Shown here piece by piece: positions 44,571 to 56,035 of a stretch of DNA of 64,000 nt; position 1 is the first letter of the stretch; every line of letters starts with the position of its first letter. The notes under the pieces were generated by a model that saw only the letters and a list, made by a program, of their open reading frames with translations, was not told the DNA's origin and did no database searches. Position numbers and translations under genes: made by a program. Source of the DNA: Punctularia strigosozonata HHB-11173 SS5 (lineage: Eukaryota > Basidiomycota > Agaricomycetes > Corticiales > Punctulariaceae); the NCBI RefSeq assembly GCF_000264995.1, contig NW_006767434.1:2072004-2136003 (forward strand), in the 5' to 3' direction.

Positions 44571-46964
44571 TCACGCGAGCGCCTTCACGCCTTCGTCCCA
44601 CTCGGCTCGACTGACCACTCCAATCGCCCTACACGCGGGACAGCAAACGTCCACATCTCCATCGGCGCCCTGCGCATCGTCCTTCCGCTCTCCATCCCAT
44701 CCCGCCACCCTTTCAGCCGTAACCAAGCACGCCGGGTGGAACTTGTGTCCACACCCGCCTGTCGTCCCACCGTCCGCAGACCTCACCACGATCTCTTTCA
44801 AGATCGGGCCCGTCTGCACAGGGTACGGATCCTCGTCCGACGGGCCGACGCCGCATGTAGGGTCCGAGCACCGCAGGCCAAGCTCGCGCTCGCGCTTTTC
44901 TACACGCTGACGCACGGTCAACCCGGGTGCGGGCGGCAATGTCCACTCCTTCGGCTCCCTCCGTGGGCCCTGTGCATGATGGCGCGAGAACGGGCCGGTC
45001 CCGAACGTGAACGGCATCCTGGGCAGCGGACCCGGAGCCCGACCTTCACCAGCGCCTGCGTTCGCTGGGCCATCGCCTTGTCTCGGAGCATGCAGGTTGG
45101 GAGCCCCTATTCGCTCGAAGAATTCCTGTATGAGCCGGATGGTGGCCTGCGCCGCAACTCCGCCCATCAGTTCGGGAGGAGGCCCGCCAGGCGCGCCCTC
45201 TTGCCCGGGTACCGGTAGCTCAAAGATCAAATCAATGTTGATGGTAGGGGGGCCGCCGGGACCGGCGCCGTCTGGGGGTACATTGGCATGGGCGTGGTGG
45301 AAGTGGCGGAAGGGCGCAGGTCGCGGAGGCAATAGAGGTTCATGGATACCGGGCTGCTGCTGTGGTTGTGTGTGTGGTCCTCGTTGAGCTTCAGCCGCCC
45401 GTGGCGTCTGACCCTGCGGGACGGCTTGCGGAGAGGAAGGTCGGGAACTGGGTAGGGGTATATCGGTTGGCTGTGGTTGAGGAGAGGGAGGCAGAGGGAC
45501 TTGTGTTGCAGTGCTGAAGTCGGGCAATGGTGTCGGCTCCCTGACAAGTACTTGCCGTTGGGAAGTTGTGCCTGTAGGCGTGGGACCTGTCCGAAATGGT
45601 CGTGATCGCGGTTGTGGAGGACGATAGGTAAGATTTTCGGGGTCAATGTTAAATCGGCATGTTGGGCAGGTGGTCTGGCGCGGCCGCGAGAACCAAGGGA
45701 TGAGGCAAGAGGCATGGAAAACATGAGCGCAAGGAAGAGAGACGATCTTGGGGTACTCTTTCTCGTTTGCCTTCTCCGCCTTGGAAGAAGAGGACGGGGA
45801 GGGCCCTGCGGCATCTGCGGGCTGATCTTGAGCCTGAGCGTCAAAACCCCCGCCCTCAGGTTCCAGAAGGCTATCCCAGCAGATAGCACAGCCCGGAGCC
45901 TCGTCTTGCGAGTTCTCGTGAGAATGTTCGACGCTGAGATGCTCCATGCGTTTCACAAGGCCGACCGGGACAACCTCTAGACCGTCCACGAGCCTCTTCG
46001 CGCGCTCGGGATCCTCTTTGTTGTAGTCCTCGAACATGCTGATGAGCGTTGCGGGATCAAAGTCCAACCCGCTAAACAGGTCAGCAAAGTTGGGGAAAGG
46101 AGGCGCGCCGCCTTCAGGCGGAGCAGGTCCTTCGGAATTTGTGCCTGGCGTGTTCTGGCCTTGTCCTTGGAAGAACCCAGGCGGCGGGCGGAATGGCTGG
46201 CGGGCATTTGGCGGGCCACCAAGAGGAACGACCCAAACACCCGTCACGGGGTCGATGGTGATGGCGACACCGTTGGCGGGTGGACCAGTGGGACGGTCAC
46301 CCGCAGCTGGCGGCGGGAGCGGATGGAAGTGGGTGCGAGGAGGTACATGTTGCGATGTATGGGATGGGGCGGCGGACTCTGTCTGCTCCTCCTCAACCTC
46401 CACTCGGGGCCGGCGAGAGGGTCGCTGAGGGCTCGCCTCGTCGTCCTCTTCGGATCTTGGTCGTCGTTCACCTGCTCTGCGGGTTATGGGTTCCAGCGGA
46501 GGCATGTCATCATTGTCCTCGCCAACTAGGTCGCTCCCATCATCGCCCAAGCGTGGTTGAAGCATATCTTCCATATCGACATCCGACTGGTCGGAATCTT
46601 CGCCATCGGTGCTGTCCGAGATTGTGTGCAGGCTGGGCATCGAGTCATTATTGGGATCGCGGCGCGCTTGTTGTGGCGCTACGTGCGCTGGCAACGATGC
46701 ATCCTGTGGCACCGCCGAGGAGGTACGAGGCGGTGGCATGACGGTGTCGTCCGAGTCCGACATATGCGACTGTGATGTATCGGGGGTACCTGGAAGTGGC
46801 GTCTCTGCAACAACTGAGCGTCCACGACTCGTGCTGTTCGGCTGGCTGTTGCCTCCGAACAGACTCCGCAGGATCTGGGATACGGAAGGGTTCGGGAATC
46901 GATTCGTGTTCAAACCGCTGCGAAACAAGCTAAAGGACTGATGGCGCCGATTATTGCCATCCAT
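44571..46964 (-). CDS. Intronless RING-H2 protein with a second zinc module, probable E3 ubiquitin ligase
   Basis: A single 797-residue exon from the ATG at 46,964 (MDGNNRRHQSFSLFRSGLNT). The frame continues upstream but overlaps the preceding pectin lyase 3' end, so this ATG is preferred. The N-terminal half is acidic and Pro/Ser-rich (DGEDSDQSDVDMEDML). A RING-H2 finger spans CAICWDSLLEPEGGG to IVSLPCAHVFHASCLIPWFS and TTCPTC, with an unusually long insert between the first two Cys pairs. A Pro/Gln-rich linker of about 190 residues follows. The C-terminus holds a second cluster: LRCSDPTCGVGP, GGCGHKFHPACLV, VCCPACRA. E3 activity is inferred from the first RING. The lack of introns is unusual for this window. 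Confidence 0.85.
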   Translation of the reverse strand: MDGNNRRHQSFSLFRSGLNTNRFPNPSVSQILRSLFGGNSQPNSTSRGRSVVAETPLPGTPDTSQSHMSDSDDTVMPPPRTSSAVPQDASLPAHVAPQQARRDPNNDSMPSLHTISDSTDGEDSDQSDVDMEDMLQPRLGDDGSDLVGEDNDDMPPLEPITRRAGERRPRSEEDDEASPQRPSRRPRVEVEEEQTESAAPSHTSQHVPPRTHFHPLPPPAAGDRPTGPPANGVAITIDPVTGVWVVPLGGPPNARQPFRPPPGFFQGQGQNTPGTNSEGPAPPEGGAPPFPNFADLFSGLDFDPATLISMFEDYNKEDPERAKRLVDGLEVVPVGLVKRMEHLSVEHSHENSQDEAPGCAICWDSLLEPEGGGFDAQAQDQPADAAGPSPSSSSKAEKANEKEYPKIVSLPCAHVFHASCLIPWFSRPRQTTCPTCRFNIDPENLTYRPPQPRSRPFRTGPTPTGTTSQRQVLVREPTPLPDFSTATQVPLPPSPQPQPTDIPLPSSRPSSPQAVPQGQTPRAAEAQRGPHTQPQQQPGIHEPLLPPRPAPFRHFHHAHANVPPDGAGPGGPPTINIDLIFELPVPGQEGAPGGPPPELMGGVAAQATIRLIQEFFERIGAPNLHAPRQGDGPANAGAGEGRAPGPLPRMPFTFGTGPFSRHHAQGPRREPKEWTLPPAPGLTVRQRVEKRERELGLRCSDPTCGVGPSDEDPYPVQTGPILKEIVVRSADGGTTGGCGHKFHPACLVTAERVAGWDGERKDDAQGADGDVDVCCPACRAIGVVSRAEWDEGVKALA

Positions 46965-47202
46965 AGGACCGGCGGACGCTGGCGATCGTCGTTCGTGGTG
47001 GTGGGTATCGTTCAAGAGGGAGCTGCTGAACAATCGCGCCCGACACCGAAAGAGGATCTGAAGTGCTGTGACGTCACGTGGCTCACGCGCACCAGAACAT
47101 TCCTGGACAATCTCGGACAATGCAATACGTTCCATAACAACAGCACCCAAGCACAAAACAGGGACAGGTGTATTATATTGCCAGATGCGCCTCCTTCCTT
47201 CA

Positions 47203-49217
47203 TCAATTGACGATGCCAACACCCGCGGAAGCCTGAACGTATGCGGCTGCATATGCGACCAGTAAGCAATAAGGTGAAGGGCCTGGGCAACGGAAACATA
47301 CCAGCGGCAGCAGCTAGAAATTATGATTCAGCGTATGAATGATGAAATCAAGATCACGAATATATAACCTACTTACCAGTCAGCGGCGCATAACTCGTCA
47401 CAGCTGTTTCTGGAGGAAAAAACAAACGACATGTATTCCTGCATCACAACGTGAACTAGCCTGCAACGTACGGGATGCAAGCGCGCTGAGCACGGCGTTG
47501 TTGAGACGTGAAACCGATCCAGAGTTGAGGAGCGTATTGACTTGGCAAGTACGCCCAAGCGAGCTCTGGCATGTGCTCGCGTCGCTTGAAGTTTGCATGA
47601 AATACTCGCTGCCCGTTCCACCGGTGAGCGACTTAATAGGAAGCACCATGAGCGGATATTGGTATGAGTTGGCGGAAACCTACTGGGGTGGTCACTCTGT
47701 CACGACGAAGCGCAATGGTTACATTAATTCGCGGAGGAAGGGGTTGTCAACTTCAAAGCTTACCCCTTGAAGTAATTGCCTGCATGATGAAATGTACGGA
47801 TCAGGCATAATTCGGCGCTCGTATACGAGACGAAACCTACCTTCCACTAATGCTATGGCACCAACTTCGGAATCAAGAGCATGTCCATCGAGCGTGTCGT
47901 AATAGTCTGTGATTAGGGCGTCAATACACGTAGAGCAATATGACGTAAGACTATGCATACTGTTGACGACATGGACATATTGCGTGTACCCGCTGGTACC
48001 ACCTTCGCATTGGTTATCAACACAAGGAACAACGTTTGAAGCCGTGAAACGCACCTATGTGGGGACCACGTCCGCTCGTGTAGTAGATATGGTTCTGGAA
48101 GAGAACTCAGCCCGATCTCTGAGATGAGTACATACCACGGCTTGTCAAACGAACCTGGTTGAATGTGATCGTGTCCGACGTTCCTACGCCATTCCTGTCA
48201 GGAACCCGTCAACCGGATATACGACGGACTCAAGCTCACCGGTAAACAACGCGAGCCAGTAGTGGTATCCTACAGACACGCTGTTTTTAGCCACCAAGAC
48301 ATACGAGCTTCACCGTAGGAAAATCCATACCGTCGCACAAAGCGGAATACGTCGCACGCCCGTCGAAGACGTTGTTACTGATCGTGACGTCTTTTGCCGG
48401 GTCGTATCCGGTGACAACCATCTGCCGACCGACGTTTTGTATGTAATTGTGGTCAATCCCTGCAGGTCGATTAAAGGGAGATGCCGGTCCAGCTTCGCAG
48501 AAACTTACAGACGTGGGTGGATCCAATAATCGAGATAGCGTCTCCTCCCCAAACAAATTGTGCACTGCGTACAACACATGAGTGCGCATTCCGAACAACG
48601 ATCTCATACTGCTCACTTGATGTCGGAAATGCGGAGGTTCTGTATGATGACGTTGTCCGCGTTCTTGATCAACAGACCTATTCCCTTGCTAACAGCAAGG
48701 CTGAGAGGAACTTCATGAAGTGCGTTGAAGACAGGACGTACATTCCTCCAGCGGACCCCTTGCCTAGAAGGGTCTTCTTGCTCCCGACAGCGAGGGAGTA
48801 TGTCTGCGATGAGCCGCTGACGTACCACGTGGCCGTGCCCGTCGCAGCACTCGGCTCGTAGTTCTCGCACCAGTCATTCTCGTCGATGGCTACCTGCGGG
48901 TTGGGGGAGCAAGTCCAGGGTTTGCAGATCTTGCCGCTTGCCGTGCCGTCTACGCATACAACGGTGAAAAGCGTCCAAATCCCAGCGCGTGACCTCTTAC
49001 AGTAATCCGTGAAGTCAAACACCTTGTCGAGTACGATGACTCGCTGTGTGCTGTCAGACAGCCACGATATCAGCTGAGCGTTGGATGTCGGGGTCGCCGG
49101 CGAGGCAGATCCGCCTCCTACGGTTGCAGAACCAAAGCCGAGCGCAGTGCCGACAGCCAAGGCGCCGGTCACAGAAGAGCATAAAATTGCAAGGCGGATC
49201 CAGGTCGCTCGAGCCAT
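47203..49217 (-). CDS. Pectin lyase, polysaccharide lyase family 1
   Basis: Secreted lyase cleaving pectin by beta-elimination. A signal peptide (MARATWIRLAILCSSVTGAL) is followed by ALGFGSATVGGGSASPATPT, NAQLISWLSDSTQRVIVLDK and TYSLAVGSKKTLLGKGSAG. The parallel beta-helix continues with KNADNVIIQNLRISDI, VWGGDAISI, IDHNYIQNVGRQMVVTGYDP, VTISNNVFDGRATYSALCDG and ALDSEVGAIALVEGRF-type strands. The C-terminal exon has SGSEYF-like Cys-bearing sequence (CQSSLGRTC) and ends AYVQASAGVGIVN at 47,203. There are many introns; the last junction is uncertain because two acceptors are possible. Agaricomycetes carry few PL1 genes, so family and sub-specificity (pectin versus pectate) deserve checking. 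Confidence 0.85.
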
Positions 49218-49282
49218 GATGCAAGCTTGAGATGCTCCGGAAAGTCAGCCAGACGCAAATTTTCGACTGCAGCGCACGTTGT

Positions 49283-49292
49283 GCTTTTATGG
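49283..49292 (-). promoter_or_regulatory. TATA box of the pectin lyase gene
   Basis: Minus strand reads CATAAAAGC about 68 bases before the ATG at 49,217. Confidence 0.45.
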
Positions 49293-49810
49293 GCGGAGGA
49301 TTGCACATTTGCCTCCGATCCTGATCACTAGAGTGTAGTTAGCGGGCCGTCTGGCGCCGCTACCGGGAGAAGTTATCTTCCTTGATCGCTTCACTGTCAG
49401 GCGAACAACTTGTAGAATAGCATCCGCCGATGACATGCAGCGTCTGACGACCACCACATAAAGATGGAAGTCCATGAGAGGGTCAAAGGTCACTGCGGGG
49501 GCCGCCGTGCGTATTAACGCATTCTGAATTATCTCTCCCGATCAGTAGAAGTTCGAGCGAGAGTGGCAATCTATGAGTTGGAGGTGTATCTCGGAAGATT
49601 GTTCGACCCGGTCATCAGCCCTCCACCCATGGTTAACAAGCTGGTAAGCCGGCCTGCCAATGGCACCGTCTGTCGCAAAGAGCTTCCGAAATTGCATACT
49701 ATAGCCCAATCAACGTCCCAGCGAAGGTCCGAATATCATGGGATTGACCCAGTTGGTTCTATCCTTCCCGAGTTTATTCCTCGTCAGGTGATCCGCAAGG
49801 AGAGTCGCGC
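49293..49810. other. Divergent intergenic region
   Basis: Between the pectin lyase promoter and the first convincing part of the phosphatidylserine synthase gene. The true first exon of the latter may lie here, but I could not place it. A 117-codon frame from about 49,563 has no motif. Confidence 0.3.
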
Positions 49811-52126
49811 GTGCCCAGTGCTAGCGAGGATGAAGCCGAGATCAACCATCGCAGAGCAACAGTATGCAAGAACTCTGGTAGACGGACAAAAGCTAGCGCT
49901 GGTGCAAACGCAATGATCATGACCGTCGGCGAGTCGAGAACCGCCAGCAGACGCATCGCCACTACACGTGGACATGCCCGCTATGACGCTTTTTCGTTCC
50001 GCCAGTATGAACCACGACCACTACTCGCGCAGAGGTATTCTTGCTTGTTCGCTGACAACGATATGCAGTCCGATTCGGACAGTCCCCCAGTAGTTACGCC
50101 GGATCAGGAACAGGAGTTGTATCTCTCGCCTTCAGAGACGGAACCGCAGCCAGGGTTGCAGACGCCTGTACGATGTGAGCACATTACGGCGTTCTCGGAA
50201 CGTAGCTCTGAATAGACTGAAACGACCGTCATCAACAGGGTACGATGTAAGCAGCTTCGGATGCCCAACGGCGTATTGAACGCTCCACTCACCGCGCGCT
50301 CCTAGGCTGACCGCCGTGAACCGTACACTCGCATAACACCGTTTCAAGAGAAACACGACACGAGCGTCGAGTGCGTCTTCTGTGTGCCCTCGCGATTAGC
50401 TGTCTCTTACATTCTTCAGGTTTTTCTACAAGCCTATCACTTTGACCGTTCTAGGCTTTGGCCTCGCCGCGCTCGCATATGTCGCCATGACCGAAGATGT
50501 CTTGGCTGAAGGCCGCGATAAGCGTCGTGTGTGCGTCTATGATAGGATCCAGACTTGTTTATGGACTCATCAGATGCTCAGTGGAGCATATGCCGCAGGT
50601 GCTTCCTTTCTACTTTTCTCCATGGTCCAGTTCCGCGACGGTCCCTTCATCCGACCGCACCCCGCATTCTGGCGCATGGTTCTCGGCATCAACGTCCTAT
50701 ACGAGCTTGCGCTAGTGTTTCTTTTATTTCAAGACCTCGATTCGGCGCGACACATGATGACATACATAGATCCATCCCTTGGGAAACCTCTGCCCGAAAA
50801 ATCATACGGAGAGGACTGCGCGTTTACCTGGACCAACATTTGGGTACGTCCCGCTGCATTCGATCATGACAGAAGCCTCATCGCAATATGTTGCAGAATG
50901 CCATCGACATATTCTGTCTGGCGCATTCTCTGGGATGGTTCGGGAAAGCGATGATTCTACGGGATTACTGGTTTTGCTGGGTTTGTGGGCGCACCTTGTG
51001 TCTTGGTATGAGTACTGACCCTTTTTGTTCAGATCCTAAGTATAGCCTTCGAGTTTGCCGAGTACAGTTTGCAGCATCAGCTCCCAAATTTCAATGAGGT
51101 ATTGTTCTTCAGCCGAAGTTCCAGTCACCTTTCGGGTTTGACGATGCATGTAACTATTCGCAGTGTTGGTGGGACCACGTAAGTTTATCGCGGAGCCGTG
51201 TTGCATGTGCTCACGAAGTCGCAGTGGATCCTGGACGTCCTGATATGCAACTGGTTCGGTACATGGTTGGGCATGAAAACATGTCAGTTTTTCGAGGTCA
51301 AGGTAACACGACGTTCGCAGCGTTGAATATGTGGCGTTTATGTGGCGCCCATATTGAACCTCTGTCTGACAGTATCCTCGCAGCACTATGAATGGCGGGG
51401 CCTTCGAGAGACACGCGGTTTCCGCGCGAAGTCTAGGCGCATCATCAAACAGTTCTCCCCTCATGATTGGACTGCCTTCAAATGGGAAGGGACCCACGAT
51501 TTCCTGCACTATGCGACGGTCGTCATGTTGTTGGGCGTTTTTCTGGCAGCGGAACTCAATCCGTTCTATCTCAAGGTGTGTCAGCGATGATCTGAGTACG
51601 GCATCTCATCGACTGACACCTTCGGAAGACGCTGCTTTGGATGGAGCCGGACCACCCGATGGTCATCGGCCGCCTTGCCGGTATATTTCTTGCCGCTTTG
51701 CCGGCCACCCGAGAATTATACCAGTATATCAATAACCCTCGGTAGGTCACACTCAACTTCCGTCATGCTTCTTGGCGGGATGATATATCGTGCATCTGTC
51801 GCGATTTCATAGGAAAGCGGTGAGAATGGGGCAGCACGTGTGGATGCTGCTCGCGATGGTCATCACCGAGCTGCTTGTTATTATCAAGTGGAGTCAGGGT
51901 CAGTTCCCTGAGCCGTTCCCGACCGAGGTAAAATGGGCGTGGGCGGTCGGCGTTTTCCTTCTTAGCTTATATCCGACCCTACGCGTAAGTTTGTGGCCCA
52001 TGTCTCTATACTCCTCGATACTGATGAAGGCCGGGCCCGATCAACTAGTTCGGCGTTCCGAGTGCACGCCGGTACCTGCGTAGACACGGAAAGCAAGTCA
52101 AGACCGCAGCGGAGAAATCGAAGTAG
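49811..52126 (+). CDS. Phosphatidylserine synthase, base-exchange (PTDSS) type
   Basis: Multi-pass ER enzyme that swaps serine for the head group of PC or PE. N-terminal exons ([33 protein letters not shown]) are hydrophilic; their ATG was not located, so the start given is only where the frame begins. Core blocks: [97 protein letters not shown] then [25 protein letters not shown], and [20 protein letters not shown]. The end is [11 protein letters not shown] at 52,126. The CWWDH and WFGxxxGM motifs identify the base-exchange family, not the CDP-alcohol Cho1 family. At about 50,420 the upstream frame ([19 protein letters not shown]) and FFYKP are one base out of register, and no GT-AG intron I found resolves it. 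Confidence 0.82.
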
Positions 52127-55100
52127 GACCGCAGTTTCCCGTCGACAGCATCGAGCCCCGGCCGTAATTACGCACGTCACGTCTCAGTAGATACAGTTGC
52201 ACGATCTCGCGTAGGATCTCCCCGCCGCATCTCCCTGCTGTGCCTCAGAGGGCAGGGCTGAGGAACGCTCCGTTGCAAAGGTACGTTAGCGTGTGCTGCT
52301 TTGTGCAGGTTCCCCGACATCGGGGCAGCGGGCAGGCGCAGCAAGGAGTCCAATCCAACGACGGCAACGTACGCCCATGGTGCGAGTATGAGTCCGAGGG
52401 CGGGTAATTCGAAACACTGTTGAGTTATATTTTCTCGCCATGCCCCCGGTGCGAAGGCCGCATGACCATCACGGCCGCGTTCGTTTCCCCATGACCAAAA
52501 AGTCAGAGATTATGGCTTGTTGTGGTAGGCTGATCTCTGTTTGCTATACAGGACGAACGATTACACTGTCATAGTGGACGTCGCTCACTACTAAGCGCTG
52601 GATGACGGCGCGGGTCTTTACGTCGGTTTGAATTGAACTTCAGCATACTCCGACGTCACACAAGGAAATGATCAGCTCATATGACCGTATTCGGTCAATG
52701 ATCAACGTGGAGATGAAAGGTATAAAAAGCCGTCGCATCAGAGGGGTCAAGACAGGCTCAGTCATAACTCTGCAGAACGAAACTCACGCGCGATGGGCTG
52801 CATTCGGCCGCTATTGAGATAAACGAGGTCTCATCGCATCGCCGAGCTTCGATCAGCGCGTAGGAAAGTATCCAGCTCTCATAAGAGGCAGGCGCGTATA
52901 CCCTGGAATAGCTCCTACTGCAACCTCCAATGAGAAATACGTCCGTAATCTCTGCGAAGACAGGGTGCAACGAACCCAAAAGCCAGGCCACCGCTCGACC
53001 AGCGCAACGCATGTTGATCTGAATATGTTGCGGCAAGAGCGTGTATGTGCCCATACCGAATAATCCATGCGACAATGTCCCGAGGTCAGTGGCGCGGCAG
53101 AGTTGCTTCTGCCGTGTATCTCATGCCAGTAGGCCAAGACATTGCACCGCTCCAGCGCAATGGCGTTCAGAACGCGAACCCCCTCTCGACACATGCTGCG
53201 CGAAGAGAGCAATTCAAGTACGCAGTTCGGTGTTCGAAAGAACTGCAGAGATATGTCAGAATGTCAGTTGTCGGAACTGCCCTTCCTTCTACCAGGACTG
53301 TACACCATCGAAAGTTCAGTACTTTCAGTTCCACTTACGCTTCAAGCTGGACTTACAGTAGTATAACTTTGTTGTACAGCCTGGAGCATTCCGCGGATTT
53401 GTTGCCTTGTCTACCTATTGAAACATGTATAGCGCTTGGAGGAATGATGCATCAGGTGCTCAGAGCCTTTTCCTTGCCGGTAACATGCGCTCTCGCGCTC
53501 GTAGGTCACTGTGGTGTCAGCGTTGCATCATGAGGCCATCATCGTTTGAATTCCACACACCAGTCTCCTTGAACCGTCGTGGACCCTATCGCGAAGGCGA
53601 TGTCAGTTGTTCTGAACGCGGTTACGACCCGTCCGAAGGCCCTCCCACGCGGTGTCGTCCGTATACCTGCGGAACAGCAGTGATGCTGATAACGTTGCTT
53701 TGATGAGAATGTACCTAGCGTCTCGGTACCTTGCCCGATCCTGGCAGTCAATCGCAAACCTCAGACAATGGTCAAGGGCGGGTCGTGACATCAAGGTGAT
53801 GAAGACTCACTATTTTGTTCCCAGAACCAAGCCAGGGGAAGATTCGTGACATTTCACAGGAGCTTGAGCGTTCATGATCCATTGATGCTCGTTCATCCGA
53901 CCCCTGACCTTTCACAACAACGCCGATCTGGACGCTCGTCTTGCGCGCAAGGTCTGAGCGCGACACCGAACGTCAAGCATGGGCTATACCTAGCGTCCAC
54001 TACGAGATTGACGAAACATGAGTGCAGATCTGCGGATGCCATCATTGTCTTACGCCTCTTTCCGCATCTATCGGGCGACTATTCGTGTCCATTGCCATTC
54101 CTAGGAGCCTTGCATTCAGTATATGGCATATCAGCCCCATCGTGGAATGGTAATAATCGAAACAACGTGGAGTTGCTGCTTCTCCCGTTACTTGCCTTTG
54201 TTCCTTTGGGGAAACTATTTTCTCAGATCCTCTTCATGAACGAGAGCGTATGTGTTCGGCCCCAGAGCCTGTCGCTCTCGTAATCGGCCATGGCCAAGTG
54301 CCGACTGAAATGAGCGCTTCAAGGTTGTCTAATCCGAGCCATTCGCGAACCTTGTACGGGTCAGGGACGACGTTGGCCAGATCCCTTCCCAAGGCAGTCA
54401 AGGCTATATAAAGAGGACATGTGAATCGGGAATGCGTGACCTATCGTACAGAGATGATCAGGATGTACTGACGACACACTTCTGTGCCTCGCGCTTTGCA
54501 CCTATACGGTGACTTGTGGCATTTGATCATGAGAACCTGGGCCGTAAGGCATGCTCGGAGGAAGAAACATCTTATCGCGAAGGCCCGGCCCGCCTTCGCT
54601 TCACCGTTGAGCATCCTCCGGTCTTCTCTTCAGACGACCGGACCATGATTGCCGTAAGCGTGGCCTCAGGCAATTTTGACGGACATACATGCACTGTCTA
54701 GACGGCATGCATGAGGACTTCCCGGCCCGGTATGGCAAGCAGACTCCAAGAGATGCAGTATACGACGGCCGACACGGTAAGCTCTGCGCGGATAAGTGAC
54801 ACGCACCCCCCAGCACCACCGTTCGGCGAGATGCGACTGGCACCATGCCGAGACTTGACTTCATCCTCAGCGACGTGCCCGATTCTCCGAGGAACGTCCA
54901 GTAGACTGTCGACAGATGTTCTCGGCATGGCACTGGGGGGCCCAGAGGAGAGGGGCGCGCATCGTCACTCTTTCAGACTCCGCGCATGGGAGAAGATCCA
55001 TTAAACTTTCGCCGCCAACAGCTGGGAGCTTGTTTGCCGAAACGCGACCACATGCTGTTCGTAGGGTTTCGTTGAGAGAGAGAGAGGAAGAAACCAAGTG

Positions 55101-55472
55101 GTATGCCCCGTATATAGATCGGCAAGGGGACAGGAATCCAAGCCGGTGCGCGCCCTGCAGTCGGAAGCGCTCTGGACCGTTTCCGGCCGAATATGAGAAC
55201 ATCGGGGAGCGTTGGCGCTGGCCCGTACGAATGTGGCGAATCAGAAGGCGGGTAAGGTTGCCTGCCCGCCTCTTCCCATGAACGTTTTCGCGAGAAGCAC
55301 CTGGCTCGTTCGACGACAGCGTGAGTGCGCCAGGCTCCGGACCGCGAAATGGATAGCAGACCGGTCACGGCGGCTGATCCAGAGCCTAAGCGAGGAAGCG
55401 GGGCTCAGGGTCATCGCGTCATTGTCGGAGCTGAGCCCGAAGGGGGAGGGAGAGCAGAAAAAATGGAGGAAT
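52127..55472. other. Gene-poor stretch
   Basis: No recognisable gene over about 3.3 kb. Many open frames of 60-160 codons overlap on both strands without motifs. TATA-like sequences occur at about 52,721 (GTATAAAAAG) and 54,404 (CTATATAAAG) on the plus strand, but the first ATG after each is followed by a stop within a few codons. A hydrophobic tail near 54,180-54,240 (LLLPLLAFVPLGKLFSQIL) is the only membrane-like segment. It could hold non-coding transcripts, decayed genes or very short exons. Confidence 0.4.
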
Positions 55473-56035
55473 GGGGGGGGGGACGGGGTGCGAGCTTCTG
55501 GGCGAGCGCGCGCTCGGANNNNNNNNNNNNNNNNNNNNNNNNNNNNNNNNNNNNNNNNNNNNNNNNNNNNNNNNNNNNNNNNNNNNNNNNNNNNNNNNNN
55601 NNNNNNNNNNNNNNNNNNNNNNNNNNNNNNNNNNNNNNNNNNNNNNNNNNNNNNNNNNNNNNNNNNNNNNNNNNNNNNNNNNNNNNNNNNNNNNNNNNNN
55701 NNNNNNNNNNNNNNNNNNNNNNNNNNNNNNNNNNNNNNNNNNNNNNNNNNNNNNNNNNNNNNNNNNNNNNNNNNNNNNNNNNNNNNNNNNNNNNNNNNNN
55801 NNNNNNNNNNNNNNNNNNNNNNNNNNNNNNNNNNNNNNNNNNNNNNNNNNNNNNNNNNNNNNNNNNNNNNNNNNNNNNNNNNNNNNNNNNNNNNNNNNNN
55901 NNNNNNNNNNNNNNNNNNNNNNNNNNNNNNNNNNNNNNNNNNNNNNNNNNNNNNNNNNNNNNNNNNNNNNNNNNNNNNNNGTAGGAGAGGTGGGGGGGGG
56001 ACGTGCAGCTTCTGGGCAGCGCGCGCTCGGAGATG
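55473..56035 (+). repeat. G-rich repeat unit on both sides of an assembly gap
   Basis: The left unit (55,473-55,518) reads a run of G, ACGGGGTGCGAGCTTCTGGG, then CGAGCGCGCGCTCGGA. The right unit (about 55,990-56,031) reads a run of G, ACGTGCAGCTTCTGGG, then CAGCGCGCGCTCGGAG. They are direct copies with small changes, so the missing part is probably a tandem array of this unit of about 45-60 bp. Confidence 0.65.
55519..55980. other. Assembly gap, 462 N
   Basis: All bases are N. Frames that appear open across it carry no information. Confidence 0.99.

Noticed and set aside
44481-45218. 245-codon open frame on the plus strand
   Set aside because: Antisense to the C-terminal zinc module of the RING protein.
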